A stretch of 12,561 nucleotides of DNA, taken from CAZCCV01 sp964497515 (lineage in GTDB: Bacteria; Armatimonadota; UBA5829; DTLH01). The notes beneath the pieces are model-generated. The model was given only the letters and a program-made list of their open reading frames with translations, was not told the origin of the DNA and did not search any database. Positions 1-6,127 of the stretch are shown here, piece by piece (position 1 is the first letter of the stretch; each line of letters begins with the position of its first letter). The DNA lies in assembly GCA_964497515.1 (NCBI GenBank), contig CAZCCV010000047.1:1-12561 (forward strand), given 5' to 3'. The translations under genes and the position numbers were made by a program.

Positions 1-66
1 TATTATCGAGGGAGCCAGATTAGCGGCCTGATTCCGGATATCTGACATGCACCCTATTGTTGCGAG
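1..66. other. Left edge, no gene assigned
   Basis: All three plus-strand frames reach a stop within the first 45 bases, so a gene entering from the left could end here, for example with the residues IIEGARLAA before a TGA at 28-30. On the minus strand an ATG at 48-46 opens a frame (MSDIRNQAANLAPSII) that runs off the edge and could be the N-terminus of a divergent gene. It has only a weak AGGG-type ribosome site. Too little sequence remains to choose between these readings. Confidence 0.25.
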
Positions 67-97
67 TTGACTGGCGATATCAAATGTGCCATACTAT
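67..97 (+). promoter_or_regulatory. Candidate promoter of the small gene-nfo unit
   Basis: TTGACT at 67-72 and TACTAT at 92-97 are separated by 19 bp, slightly long for a sigma-70 promoter. Transcription would start near 104, and the ribosome site AAGGAG follows at 112-117. The TTG at 67 could be read as an upstream start codon, but it belongs to the -35 box and has no ribosome site of its own. Confidence 0.45.
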
Positions 98-126
98 GCC
101 GAACTGCTTATAAGGAGCAATTGGCT

Positions 127-450
127 TTGAGCAACAGGTTTCGGCTGTCGAGGCTCGTAAGAACCGCAGCCTCCGAAATATATGTAATCTGGGATGGCGA
201 CCGCAGAGTTGGCCAGGTTCATCTCCACTACGCCCACGATACTATCCACACCACAATTATGCTGGAACTCGATCTGGCAGTGACTGAGGAAGAGGATCTC
301 CTTCAGCAGATTGACGAAGACATCGTATCCTCGTACCTGCCGAGTTTCGAGCGGGAGGATCTGTTGGTAACGATTTTCCGTGGCGAAGAGATCAATTCAT
401 TCAGCTATTCTCCAGACGATTTAGACGACCTTGGTCCGGATGTAGACTAA
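127..450 (+). CDS. Small acidic protein of unknown function upstream of nfo
   Basis: A 107-residue protein that I do not recognise. The TTG at 127 is chosen because AAGGAG at 112-117 sits 9 bases upstream; the in-frame TTG codons at 121 and 67 are respectively too close to that site and inside a -35 box. The N-terminus is basic (residues 1-11). A middle part of alternating hydrophobic and polar residues (about 15-45) looks like beta strands. The C-terminal half is strongly acidic and ends in a run of Asp. There is no signal peptide, membrane segment or cysteine pair, so it is probably cytosolic. Only three bases separate its stop from the nfo ATG, and nfo has no good ribosome site of its own, which suggests translational coupling and perhaps a shared role, although nothing in the protein itself points to DNA repair. 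Confidence 0.7.
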   Translation: MSNRFRLSRLVRTAASEIYVIWDGDRRVGQVHLHYAHDTIHTTIMLELDLAVTEEEDLLQQIDEDIVSSYLPSFEREDLLVTIFRGEEINSFSYSPDDLDDLGPDVD

Positions 451-453
451 CCG

Positions 454-1305
454 ATGCGGCTGGGAGTTCATCTACGGACAGCAAAGGGTTACAAGTCAGC
501 ACTCAAGAGAGCTGCCGAGATAGGCTGCGAAGCTATCCAGTTCTTTTCGAGCAATCCAAACTCCTGGAAGGTCAGTGAATTGAGCCTTGATGTCGCCGAA
601 GCCTTCCGTGCAGGTGTAGCGGCAGAAGGTTTTTTCCCTATAGTCTTACACACTCCATATCTGTTAAATCTCGCGTCGACCAATGCTGACATATGGGAGA
701 AGAGTGTGTCGAACCTAGCATCTGCACTCGATAGAGCCAGTCTTCTGGGAGCGCAGTACATTGTGACACACATCGGAAGTCACGGTGGAGCAGGCTTCGA
801 TATTGGAGCCGACCAAGTTGGAAGAGGCGTGCCGGCTGCTCTTGCCAAGTCTAGTGGCAGTGCCACAGTTTTGCTCGAAGCGGGCTCAGGTGCAGGAAAC
901 ACCATAGGTTCCACCATCGAAGAGTTGGCCGGGCTGCTGTCGAGACTCGATTCAGTTTCAGATCGAGTAGGTGTCTGCTTGGATACAGCTCATCTTTGGG
1001 GTGCTGGTTACGACATATCATCCGCAGCCGGTATAGACGACCTCCTTTCAAAGTTCGACCAATTGATCGGGCTGCATCGCTTGCGTGTTTTTCATCTAAA
1101 TGATACGCAGAAGATTCTGGGTTCACATCACGATCGCCACTGGCATATAGGGGAGGGGAATGTCGGACTCGAAGCATTCGCTGCCCTGGCAAACAATAGC
1201 GCACTTGCAGATATTGCAGGGATACTTGAGACTCCTGATATGGAATCTGGTCGTGATTTAGATAACCTTAACGTGTTAAAACGGCTGCGTACCGATGGGC
1301 ACTAA
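454..1305 (+). CDS. nfo: Deoxyribonuclease IV (AP endonuclease)
   Basis: A 283-residue endonuclease IV of the trinuclear-zinc TIM-barrel family. It cuts DNA 5' to abasic sites and clears blocked 3' ends in base-excision repair. The family motifs are present in order: HTPYLLNLAS (66-75), THIGSH (105-110), LDTAHLWGAGYD (176-187), HLND (214-217), DRHWHIGEG (227-235) and ETPD (259-262). All nine zinc ligands known from E. coli Nfo can be aligned: H66, H106, E142, D177, H180, H214, D227, H229 and E259. The usual ENTAGQG segment is altered to EAGSGAG but keeps the Glu. Length is normal. The gene starts three bases after the small acidic gene with only a weak ribosome site. Its stop codon overlaps by four bases the stop of the convergent glycosidase gene. 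Confidence 0.95.
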   Translation: MRLGVHLRTAKGYKSALKRAAEIGCEAIQFFSSNPNSWKVSELSLDVAEAFRAGVAAEGFFPIVLHTPYLLNLASTNADIWEKSVSNLASALDRASLLGAQYIVTHIGSHGGAGFDIGADQVGRGVPAALAKSSGSATVLLEAGSGAGNTIGSTIEELAGLLSRLDSVSDRVGVCLDTAHLWGAGYDISSAAGIDDLLSKFDQLIGLHRLRVFHLNDTQKILGSHHDRHWHIGEGNVGLEAFAALANNSALADIAGILETPDMESGRDLDNLNVLKRLRTDGH

Positions 1306-3371
1306 TCTTCGATGTCGATTCCGATGATCTTCACTTCGAGCGGGGCAATATCCAGCACTAGGCTGCTTCGAACGCTTGTCTTGCTCAGCGGTCGCGGTTT
1401 TTCGAAGCTGCTCCAGTCGGTTATTTCGTACTTATGACCAACCGATAGTTCGAGTTCCGGCTCGTTAAGCGGCAGGGTAATTGTCTGTTCTTCTTCTGCC
1501 GGATTCACCAGCAGAAGAAACCCTCTGCCGTCTATTATGTGTCCCTCTCCATCCACGTGTTTCCCATCCGGAAAACCCAGAATATGCTGATAGACGTCAA
1601 AGTAACGTTCGAAACGCTTACGGAATGCAAACATCCTCCGCAAAAACTCTATGAACTCAGGTTTAGCTTCTCGAAGATCAAATCCGCCTCCCGCTTGGTT
1701 TGCGCCGTTAGCGATCATACTCATCTCTGCGTGAATCATTTCGCGCAGTGACGGTTTTTGGTGCTTCTCACCACTTCGCGCAATCCAGTCGACACCGTAC
1801 CAGCTTCCCCAAATGGCTCGATAGGGGTGTTCGAATGTCATCTGGTAGATCTGCTGCCGCTGACTAAGAACGTTCTGCATTAGTGGCAGGTAGTGGGTGT
1901 CCGACACCTGCTCTTGGTCGACCGCTGAGAGTCTGTGGTTGTTAAAAGGCAGGCAGAAGTTGACGAACATCGCATTTGGGTTCGCACTACGAACAGCATC
2001 GGCTATTTCTGCCAATCGTTTCGTTGCCGCTACTTCGAGTTCGTGCTGATTTCGATGCCCGTGATTGGTTGCTTTGCAAACCGGGATGTTCCAGTCATGG
2101 CCGTCCCAATAAATCACCCGCGCGTTATATCGGGTGACTAGTTCCACCATTTTCTCTTTCACATAATGGAAGTAATCGGTCATATGGCAAATCGCATGCG
2201 CTCGGGAATTGCCAGAGACCACATCCGGGTTCAGCCACTCGGGATGATCGTGTTCGATGTCCGACACCCAATAGCTGGAGCTGAATGGATTGATCCAAAA
2301 TGCCATATCCAATCCGTTTTCTTTGGCGCTCGAGACTATTTCATCCATTCCGTGCGGGAATTTGGACTTATCATAAGACAGTGACTTACCCGATTCCCAG
2401 CCGAGATCAAGGTGGATCACATCGTAAAACCCGGCTTCTTTGAGGTGTAGTACATAATGGAGTAAAAAGTTCCGTTCGTACTCGGTCAGCAATTGCACGT
2501 TGTTCTTCAGGGTTACAAACCAAGTGTTCCAGGATACCGGTACAGATTTTCGACCGATTACAAGCCAGTTTTCTGTAAGGAACTCGTTGTAGCGTTTGAA
2601 TCCTATCTCTGGTGGGCCTGAGTATGCGCCGATGACAGCCTTACCTGTTGTAGTGCCTTCAGTCAAAGGGGAGTAGTCTTTGTGGCTCATCTTAAGGCCG
2701 TCGTCACGCTCGAACGATTCGCTTCCGAGAAGGCTCGCAGTAAAGAAAAACAGTCCCTCATCAAGCCCCCACGGAGCAACTATTGCTCTCGATGAAGTGC
2801 CAAAACTGAAACGGGTGTCCCTGTCTTCAACCTTCACCTTGTCAGATTCAACGTGAACATTGTCTTCCCCGCTGGGATAGACCGCAGTGTATCTGGAAAG
2901 AGGTATTACTCCTTCAACAGTATCTAGCAGTTTGAGGTTTTCAATAGTTATCGATTCTACAAACCACTCGGGAATACTCGCCGGTTTCACATCTATCCAT
3001 TTGCTGAGATAGTTGGTATCGGCAAGGCTCTGATAGTAGACCGATACCAAAAGCGTATGGCCATCAAGCTGAGTATCTAGGTCGATTCTAAGGAGTCGCT
3101 CTTCGTCGCTCGCACGTAGGAGTGAATGTCCTTTGTACTCGAACTCCCTAAAACCGATGTCGCGGTGTTCATCGCCACGCGACAGTGTAATGGAGAACTC
3201 TTCGGTCGTACTTTGCAGGTACTCTTCTCCACTTGCGCCGTGAGAGAGCGATGTAGTGCCGATTCTTCCACCAATACACTGAATACGGCGAGTAATCCAG
3301 CCGTTTCCAACTTCAAATATCCATCCACTGGGGGATTCTATTTCAAAACCGCAGGCTGCTGTCTGTTGCAC
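1302..3371 (-). CDS. Melibiase-type glycoside hydrolase (GH36-like alpha-galactosidase)
   Basis: A 689-residue protein starting at GTG, with AAGGAG nine bases upstream. Layout matches the melibiase clan: an N-terminal beta-sandwich (about 1-265), a TIM barrel (about 275-590) and a C-terminal beta domain. Barrel landmarks are SWNTW (280-284), HLDLGW (320-325), FPHGMDEI (338-345) and FWINP (358-362). IYWDGHDW (420-427) places the likely nucleophile at D423. VSDTHY (489-494) gives the likely acid/base D491. GH36 enzymes remove terminal alpha-galactosyl groups by a retaining mechanism; the departures from the typical KWDMNR and LWxEPE motifs mean the substrate could be another alpha-glycoside. 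No signal peptide is seen, so it should act on imported oligosaccharides. The two GH130 genes and galT nearby suggest galactomannan-like substrates. Family is fairly sure, substrate is not. Confidence 0.8.
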   Translation of the reverse strand: MQQTAACGFEIESPSGWIFEVGNGWITRRIQCIGGRIGTTSLSHGASGEEYLQSTTEEFSITLSRGDEHRDIGFREFEYKGHSLLRASDEERLLRIDLDTQLDGHTLLVSVYYQSLADTNYLSKWIDVKPASIPEWFVESITIENLKLLDTVEGVIPLSRYTAVYPSGEDNVHVESDKVKVEDRDTRFSFGTSSRAIVAPWGLDEGLFFFTASLLGSESFERDDGLKMSHKDYSPLTEGTTTGKAVIGAYSGPPEIGFKRYNEFLTENWLVIGRKSVPVSWNTWFVTLKNNVQLLTEYERNFLLHYVLHLKEAGFYDVIHLDLGWESGKSLSYDKSKFPHGMDEIVSSAKENGLDMAFWINPFSSSYWVSDIEHDHPEWLNPDVVSGNSRAHAICHMTDYFHYVKEKMVELVTRYNARVIYWDGHDWNIPVCKATNHGHRNQHELEVAATKRLAEIADAVRSANPNAMFVNFCLPFNNHRLSAVDQEQVSDTHYLPLMQNVLSQRQQIYQMTFEHPYRAIWGSWYGVDWIARSGEKHQKPSLREMIHAEMSMIANGANQAGGGFDLREAKPEFIEFLRRMFAFRKRFERYFDVYQHILGFPDGKHVDGEGHIIDGRGFLLLVNPAEEEQTITLPLNEPELELSVGHKYEITDWSSFEKPRPLSKTSVRSSLVLDIAPLEVKIIGIDIED

Positions 3372-3467
3372 TACTAATTCACTCCTTCTGTTCTGCCTAT
3401 GTTACATCGAAACACCAGTAAAAGTGAATATGCTGTCGCTGTTGGATTGTACGCTCTTCAAGCACGG

Positions 3468-3496
3468 TTGCGCGCTTGCTAACCACATGTTAGACT
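3468..3496 (+). promoter_or_regulatory. Promoter-like site overlapping an inverted repeat
   Basis: TTGCGC (3468-3473) lies 17 bp before TAGACT (3491-3496). The same TAGACT box follows TTGACA at exactly 17 bp in front of the TPP riboswitch at 3951, which supports reading it as a -10 element of this organism. The last two bases lie inside the inverted repeat at 3495-3519. No plus-strand gene begins just after it, so it would be a second, distal promoter for the proline-rich gene or for a short untranslated RNA. Confidence 0.3.
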
Positions 3497-3519
3497 ATAG
3501 CAGAGGCTGTTTGCTATAG
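3495..3519. repeat. 25-bp inverted repeat, operator candidate
   Basis: CTATAGCA at 3495-3502 is repeated as its perfect reverse complement TGCTATAG at 3512-3519, with nine bases between. The size and spacing fit a dimeric repressor site. It lies about 125 bp upstream of the glycosidase start and 130 bp upstream of the proline-rich gene, so it could serve either. As RNA it would form an eight-pair stem without a following T run, so it is not a terminator. Confidence 0.5.
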
Positions 3520-3591
3520 AGATATTGGCGTCAACACTCTTCCCTGCGCTTAACATAGCGAGGTGGGAGCAAATGTGTAAGATGCAAGAAC

Positions 3592-3621
3592 TTGACAGCT
3601 TCTCGTTCATAATGCTAGGCT
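3592..3621 (+). promoter_or_regulatory. Promoter of the proline-rich gene
   Basis: A perfect -35 box TTGACA (3592-3597) is followed 18 bp later by TAGGCT (3616-3621), a variant of the TAGACT box seen in the riboswitch promoter. The predicted start near 3628 leaves a short leader that contains the ribosome site AAAGGAGGG (3634-3642). The -35 match and the position are convincing; the exact -10 is less so. Confidence 0.55.
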
Positions 3622-3648
3622 ATTTTAACTCAGAAAGGAGGGATTCCT

Positions 3649-3912
3649 ACGAACAAGTTTGCTAAAGGCGAGTCCAATCAGACTCTCGTAGCCGTGATCC
3701 TCATCGTAGTAATTGTTGCTGCTGTCGGTTTTGTGATTTGGCAAATGACTAGGTCTTCTGGTGGTGGCGAGAGCGTGTCACCCCAAGATGCACCGAGTCA
3801 GGCCGTACCACAGCCTGGTATTCCTGTCCCCCCTGGACCGACTGGAACACCAGGAGCTCCTGGGCCACCACCGACACCGACAATGCCTACACCGCCTGCG
3901 CCAGGACAGTAA
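3649..3912 (+). CDS. Membrane-anchored proline-rich small protein, probable ACG start
   Basis: An 87-residue protein if read from ACG at 3649. Residues 1-14 are short and polar, 15-33 form a strongly hydrophobic Val/Ile-rich helix, and the rest is a Ser/Gly linker followed by a low-complexity tail of Pro, Gly and Thr with collagen-like PGxP steps. It should sit in the membrane by one helix with the tail outside. The start is odd: AAAGGAGGG ends at 3642, six bases before ACG 3649. The frame upstream of that is open only back to a stop at 3616 and holds no ATG, GTG or TTG. The first ordinary start, GTG 3694, has no ribosome site and begins inside the helix. Either ACG initiates or an ATG has mutated. 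Function unknown; the tail could cross or bind the cell wall. Its own promoter precedes it and the thiamine promoter follows 15 bases after its stop. Confidence 0.6.
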   Translation, partial: TNKFAKGESNQTLVAVILIVVIVAAVGFVIWQMTRSSGGGESVSPQDAPSQAVPQPGIPVPPGPTGTPGAPGPPPTPTMPTPPAPGQ

Positions 3913-3927
3913 ACGTGTGGGACAGCT

Positions 3928-3956
3928 TTGACAACGTGAACTGAGTGTGTTAGACT
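3928..3956 (+). promoter_or_regulatory. Promoter of the thiamine operon
   Basis: TTGACA (3928-3933) and TAGACT (3951-3956) are spaced by exactly 17 bp. The predicted start near 3963 is about a dozen bases before the TPP aptamer, as expected for a riboswitch leader. It lies directly after the stop codon of the proline-rich gene, with no terminator between them. Confidence 0.7.
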
Positions 3957-3974
3957 GCGATTAGTATCCGTCGA

Positions 3975-4067
3975 GCCGCTAGGGGTGCGTGTTGAGGCTG
4001 AGAAGCCCGTCGCAAGCGGGCTAACCCTTTGAACCTGAGCCGGGTAATGCCGGTGTAGGAATGCGGG
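3975..4067 (+). ncRNA. TPP riboswitch aptamer (THI element)
   Basis: The conserved THI-box segments are present in order: AGGGGTGC (3981-3988), GGCTGAGA (3996-4003), ACCCTTTGAACCTGA (4024-4038), the CCGGGTAATGCCGG arm (4040-4053) and GTAGGAA (4055-4061). A variable GC-rich arm (4004-4022) fills the usual optional position. The closing stem P1 is CCGC (3976-3979) with GCGG (4063-4066). The aptamer binds thiamine pyrophosphate and lowers expression of the downstream genes, here thiE and thiC, which fits exactly. Confidence 0.96.
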
Positions 4068-4082
4068 AATAACAAGCATCAT

Positions 4083-4119
4083 AGCCGCAAATCCACTTTG
4101 GCGGATTTGCGGCTTTCTT
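4083..4119 (+). terminator. Riboswitch-controlled terminator
   Basis: AGCCGCAAATCC (4083-4094) pairs perfectly over 12 bp with GGATTTGCGGCT (4103-4114), with an eight-base loop, and a T-rich tract (TTTCTTCATTT) follows. It stands between the TPP aptamer and thiE. The 3' strand of aptamer stem P1 (UGCGG, 4062-4066) can instead pair with CCGCA (4085-4089) in the terminator's left arm. TPP binding would lock P1 and free the terminator. This switching is inferred from complementarity. Confidence 0.85.
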
Positions 4120-4144
4120 CATTTGTGAGGGTAAGTCTGGGCAA

Positions 4145-4798
4145 ATGTCAAAAGCAAGTGCGAACCGAATCAATGGAGTGTACGTAATTACCGACAGTAA
4201 GCTCCACGCCGGTAGAGAACACGTGGAGATCACCGAAGCGGCCATAAGTGGCGGAGCTACTGTTGTTCAGCTTCGCGAGAAAGAAGCTAGCGATGGTGAG
4301 ATGCTGCAAATTGCTTCGGAAATCCGCCGATTGACCATTGAAGCGGGAATACTCTTTGTAGTTAATAATCGCCTGGACATTGCTCTGGCATGCGGAGCCG
4401 ATGGGGTTCATGTGGGGCAGGATGACCTGCCGATATCGGTTGTGCGGGCGATTGTTGGGCAAGATATGATTGTCGGGATCTCTGCTGCTACTGTGGCGGA
4501 GGCACTTGGTGCAGAATCGGCCGGCGCAGACTATGTTGGTTTTGGTCCGGTGTTCGCTACTGCAACGAAGGAAGATGCGGCAGAGTCGACTGGTCTGGAC
4601 GCGCTTTCGCGGGTAACGCGAGTTAGCAACATACCTATAGTGGCTATAGGCGGTATTTCGCAATCCAATATAGCTTCAATCGCGACAGCAGGTGCACATT
4701 CAGCTTCGGTTATCTCGGCGGTGGTAACAGCGCCTGATATGGTTGAAGCTGTGCGGAAGCTCAAAACGGAATTTGAACGAGGGAGGCAGCAGGTTTGA
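4145..4798 (+). CDS. thiE: Thiamine-phosphate synthase
   Basis: A 217-residue ThiE, a cytosolic TIM-barrel enzyme that joins hydroxymethylpyrimidine pyrophosphate to thiazole phosphate, giving thiamine phosphate and pyrophosphate. Family motifs are clear: YVITD (13-17), QLREK (42-46), VVNNRLDIA (72-80), GVHVGQDD (87-94), GISA (111-114), DYVGFGPVF (129-137) with TATK (139-142), PIVAIGGI (164-171) and the phosphate-binding SVISAV region (188-193). Length is normal and no key residue seems missing. The ATG at 4145 is chosen from homology; its ribosome site is weak (GAGGG about 13 bases upstream). It is the first gene after the TPP riboswitch and overlaps the thiC start by four bases, so the two are translated together. 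Confidence 0.95.
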   Translation: MSKASANRINGVYVITDSKLHAGREHVEITEAAISGGATVVQLREKEASDGEMLQIASEIRRLTIEAGILFVVNNRLDIALACGADGVHVGQDDLPISVVRAIVGQDMIVGISAATVAEALGAESAGADYVGFGPVFATATKEDAAESTGLDALSRVTRVSNIPIVAIGGISQSNIASIATAGAHSASVISAVVTAPDMVEAVRKLKTEFERGRQQV

Positions 4799-6087
4799 CA
4801 CAACTTGAAGCGGCGCTTGCCGGACGGCTTACGCCCGAAATGAAAGCAGTTGCAGAGTTCGAACACATAGATGCCAGTGTTGTTATGAATGGCATTGCCG
4901 AAGGGACTATAGTAATCCCTAAGAACGTAAACAGAGATATGGCGTCGCCTAGAGGTGTTGGCAAAGGACTGAAGATTAAGGTCAACGCCAATATTGGAAC
5001 TTCGGCTGACTTCCCTGACATGGCACCTGAACTCGAAAAACTGCAGGCAGCACTCGACGCCGGTGCCGATGCCATTATGGATCTTTCGACCGGTGGCGAT
5101 ATACCAGGCATTCGAAAAGAGATACTTGCCCGCTCACCTGTTATGCTGGGCACAGTTCCAATGTACGAGGCCGCTGTCGGAGTCATCGACGAAAAGGGTT
5201 CGATCGTCGATATGACCGAGGACGAGCTCTTTACAACCATCGAACGCCAGGCCAAAGAGGGAGTAGACTTCATCACTGTCCATTGCGGCGTAACCATAGA
5301 ATCGATCACAAGGCTTCGCTGGCAGGGGCGCCTTACTGATGTCGTCAGTCGTGGCGGTGCGTTTCTCACATGTTGGATGATTGCGAATGACAAAGAGAAT
5401 CCGCTATACACGCGCTACGACGATTTGCTTGAGATTGCTCGCGAGCACGATGTAACGCTGTCGCTCGGCGACGGTTTGCGTCCTGGCTCTACTGCCGATG
5501 CAACCGACCGTGCTCAGGTGCAGGAGCTGATTATCCTGGGCGAGTTGGTCAAGAGGGCACGAGAGGCAGGGGTTCAGGCTATGGTGGAAGGCCCAGGGCA
5601 CGTTCCACTCGATCAGATTGCCGCAAACATTCTTATTCAGAAACGCCTGTGCGAGAATGCGCCGTTCTACGTGCTTGGGCCGCTGGTAACCGATGTGGCG
5701 CCCGGTTATGATCATATTACTTCAGCAATCGGAGGGGCAATTGCAGCTATGTCCGGAGCAGATTTCCTCTGCTATGTGACGCCAAGCGAACACCTAGGCC
5801 TTCCGACAGTGGAGGATGTGCACGATGGAGTAATTGCATCACGCATCGCTGGCCACGCTGCAGATATGGTGCGTGGGGTTCCTGGCGCACGCGAGTGGGA
5901 TGCGGAGATGTCAAAAGCCAGAAAGGCACTGGATTGGCCGAAGCAACTTGAGCTAGCTATAGACCCTAAGAAGGCGACAGCTGTTCGCGAGCGACGCTCG
6001 AAGCCTACAGAGGAGGCATGCAGTATGTGCAGCAGCTACTGTGCGATGAAGGTGGTGGAGGATTACCTCGATTCCCGAAGGAAGTAG
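4795..6087 (+). CDS. thiC: Phosphomethylpyrimidine synthase, short form
   Basis: A 430-residue ThiC, the radical-SAM enzyme that rearranges aminoimidazole ribonucleotide into hydroxymethylpyrimidine phosphate. The start is TTG at 4795, inside the TTGA that also holds the thiE stop, with GGGAGG eight bases upstream. Conserved blocks include NANIGTS (64-70), DLSTGGDI (96-103), TVHCGVT (161-167), SRGG (185-188), VEGPGHVPLDQI (264-275), TDVAPGYDHI (299-308) and YVTPSEHLGLP (327-337). The C-terminal cluster ligands are C409, C412 and C416, spaced CX2CX3C, one residue shorter than the CX2CX4C of the long enzymes in E. coli and Caulobacter. The short length and tighter cluster match, as far as I recall, the ThiC class common in anaerobes and archaea. 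The cluster is oxygen sensitive in this family. Confidence 0.96.
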   Translation: MTQLEAALAGRLTPEMKAVAEFEHIDASVVMNGIAEGTIVIPKNVNRDMASPRGVGKGLKIKVNANIGTSADFPDMAPELEKLQAALDAGADAIMDLSTGGDIPGIRKEILARSPVMLGTVPMYEAAVGVIDEKGSIVDMTEDELFTTIERQAKEGVDFITVHCGVTIESITRLRWQGRLTDVVSRGGAFLTCWMIANDKENPLYTRYDDLLEIAREHDVTLSLGDGLRPGSTADATDRAQVQELIILGELVKRAREAGVQAMVEGPGHVPLDQIAANILIQKRLCENAPFYVLGPLVTDVAPGYDHITSAIGGAIAAMSGADFLCYVTPSEHLGLPTVEDVHDGVIASRIAGHAADMVRGVPGAREWDAEMSKARKALDWPKQLELAIDPKKATAVRERRSKPTEEACSMCSSYCAMKVVEDYLDSRRK

Positions 6088-6127
6088 ACATAAAGCAACC
6101 GATTACACCGTTGGGAGGGGCAAACCT

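Noticed and set aside
3446..3451. TACAAT on the minus strand as the -10 box of the glycosidase gene
   Set aside because: The box is good, but no -35 hexamer or TGn extension lies at a suitable distance, so it was not listed.
3798..4082. Minus-strand frame with Gly-rich repeats opposite the proline-rich gene
   Set aside because: The glycine pattern is simply the complement of proline codons, and the frame runs through the TPP riboswitch.
4148..4663. A 171-codon minus-strand frame opposite thiE
   Set aside because: Arg/Cys/His-rich composition and complete antisense overlap with a clear thiE.
4761..5411. A 216-codon minus-strand frame opposite thiC
   Set aside because: Ser/Pro-rich shadow of a highly conserved enzyme gene, with no ribosome site or family motifs.
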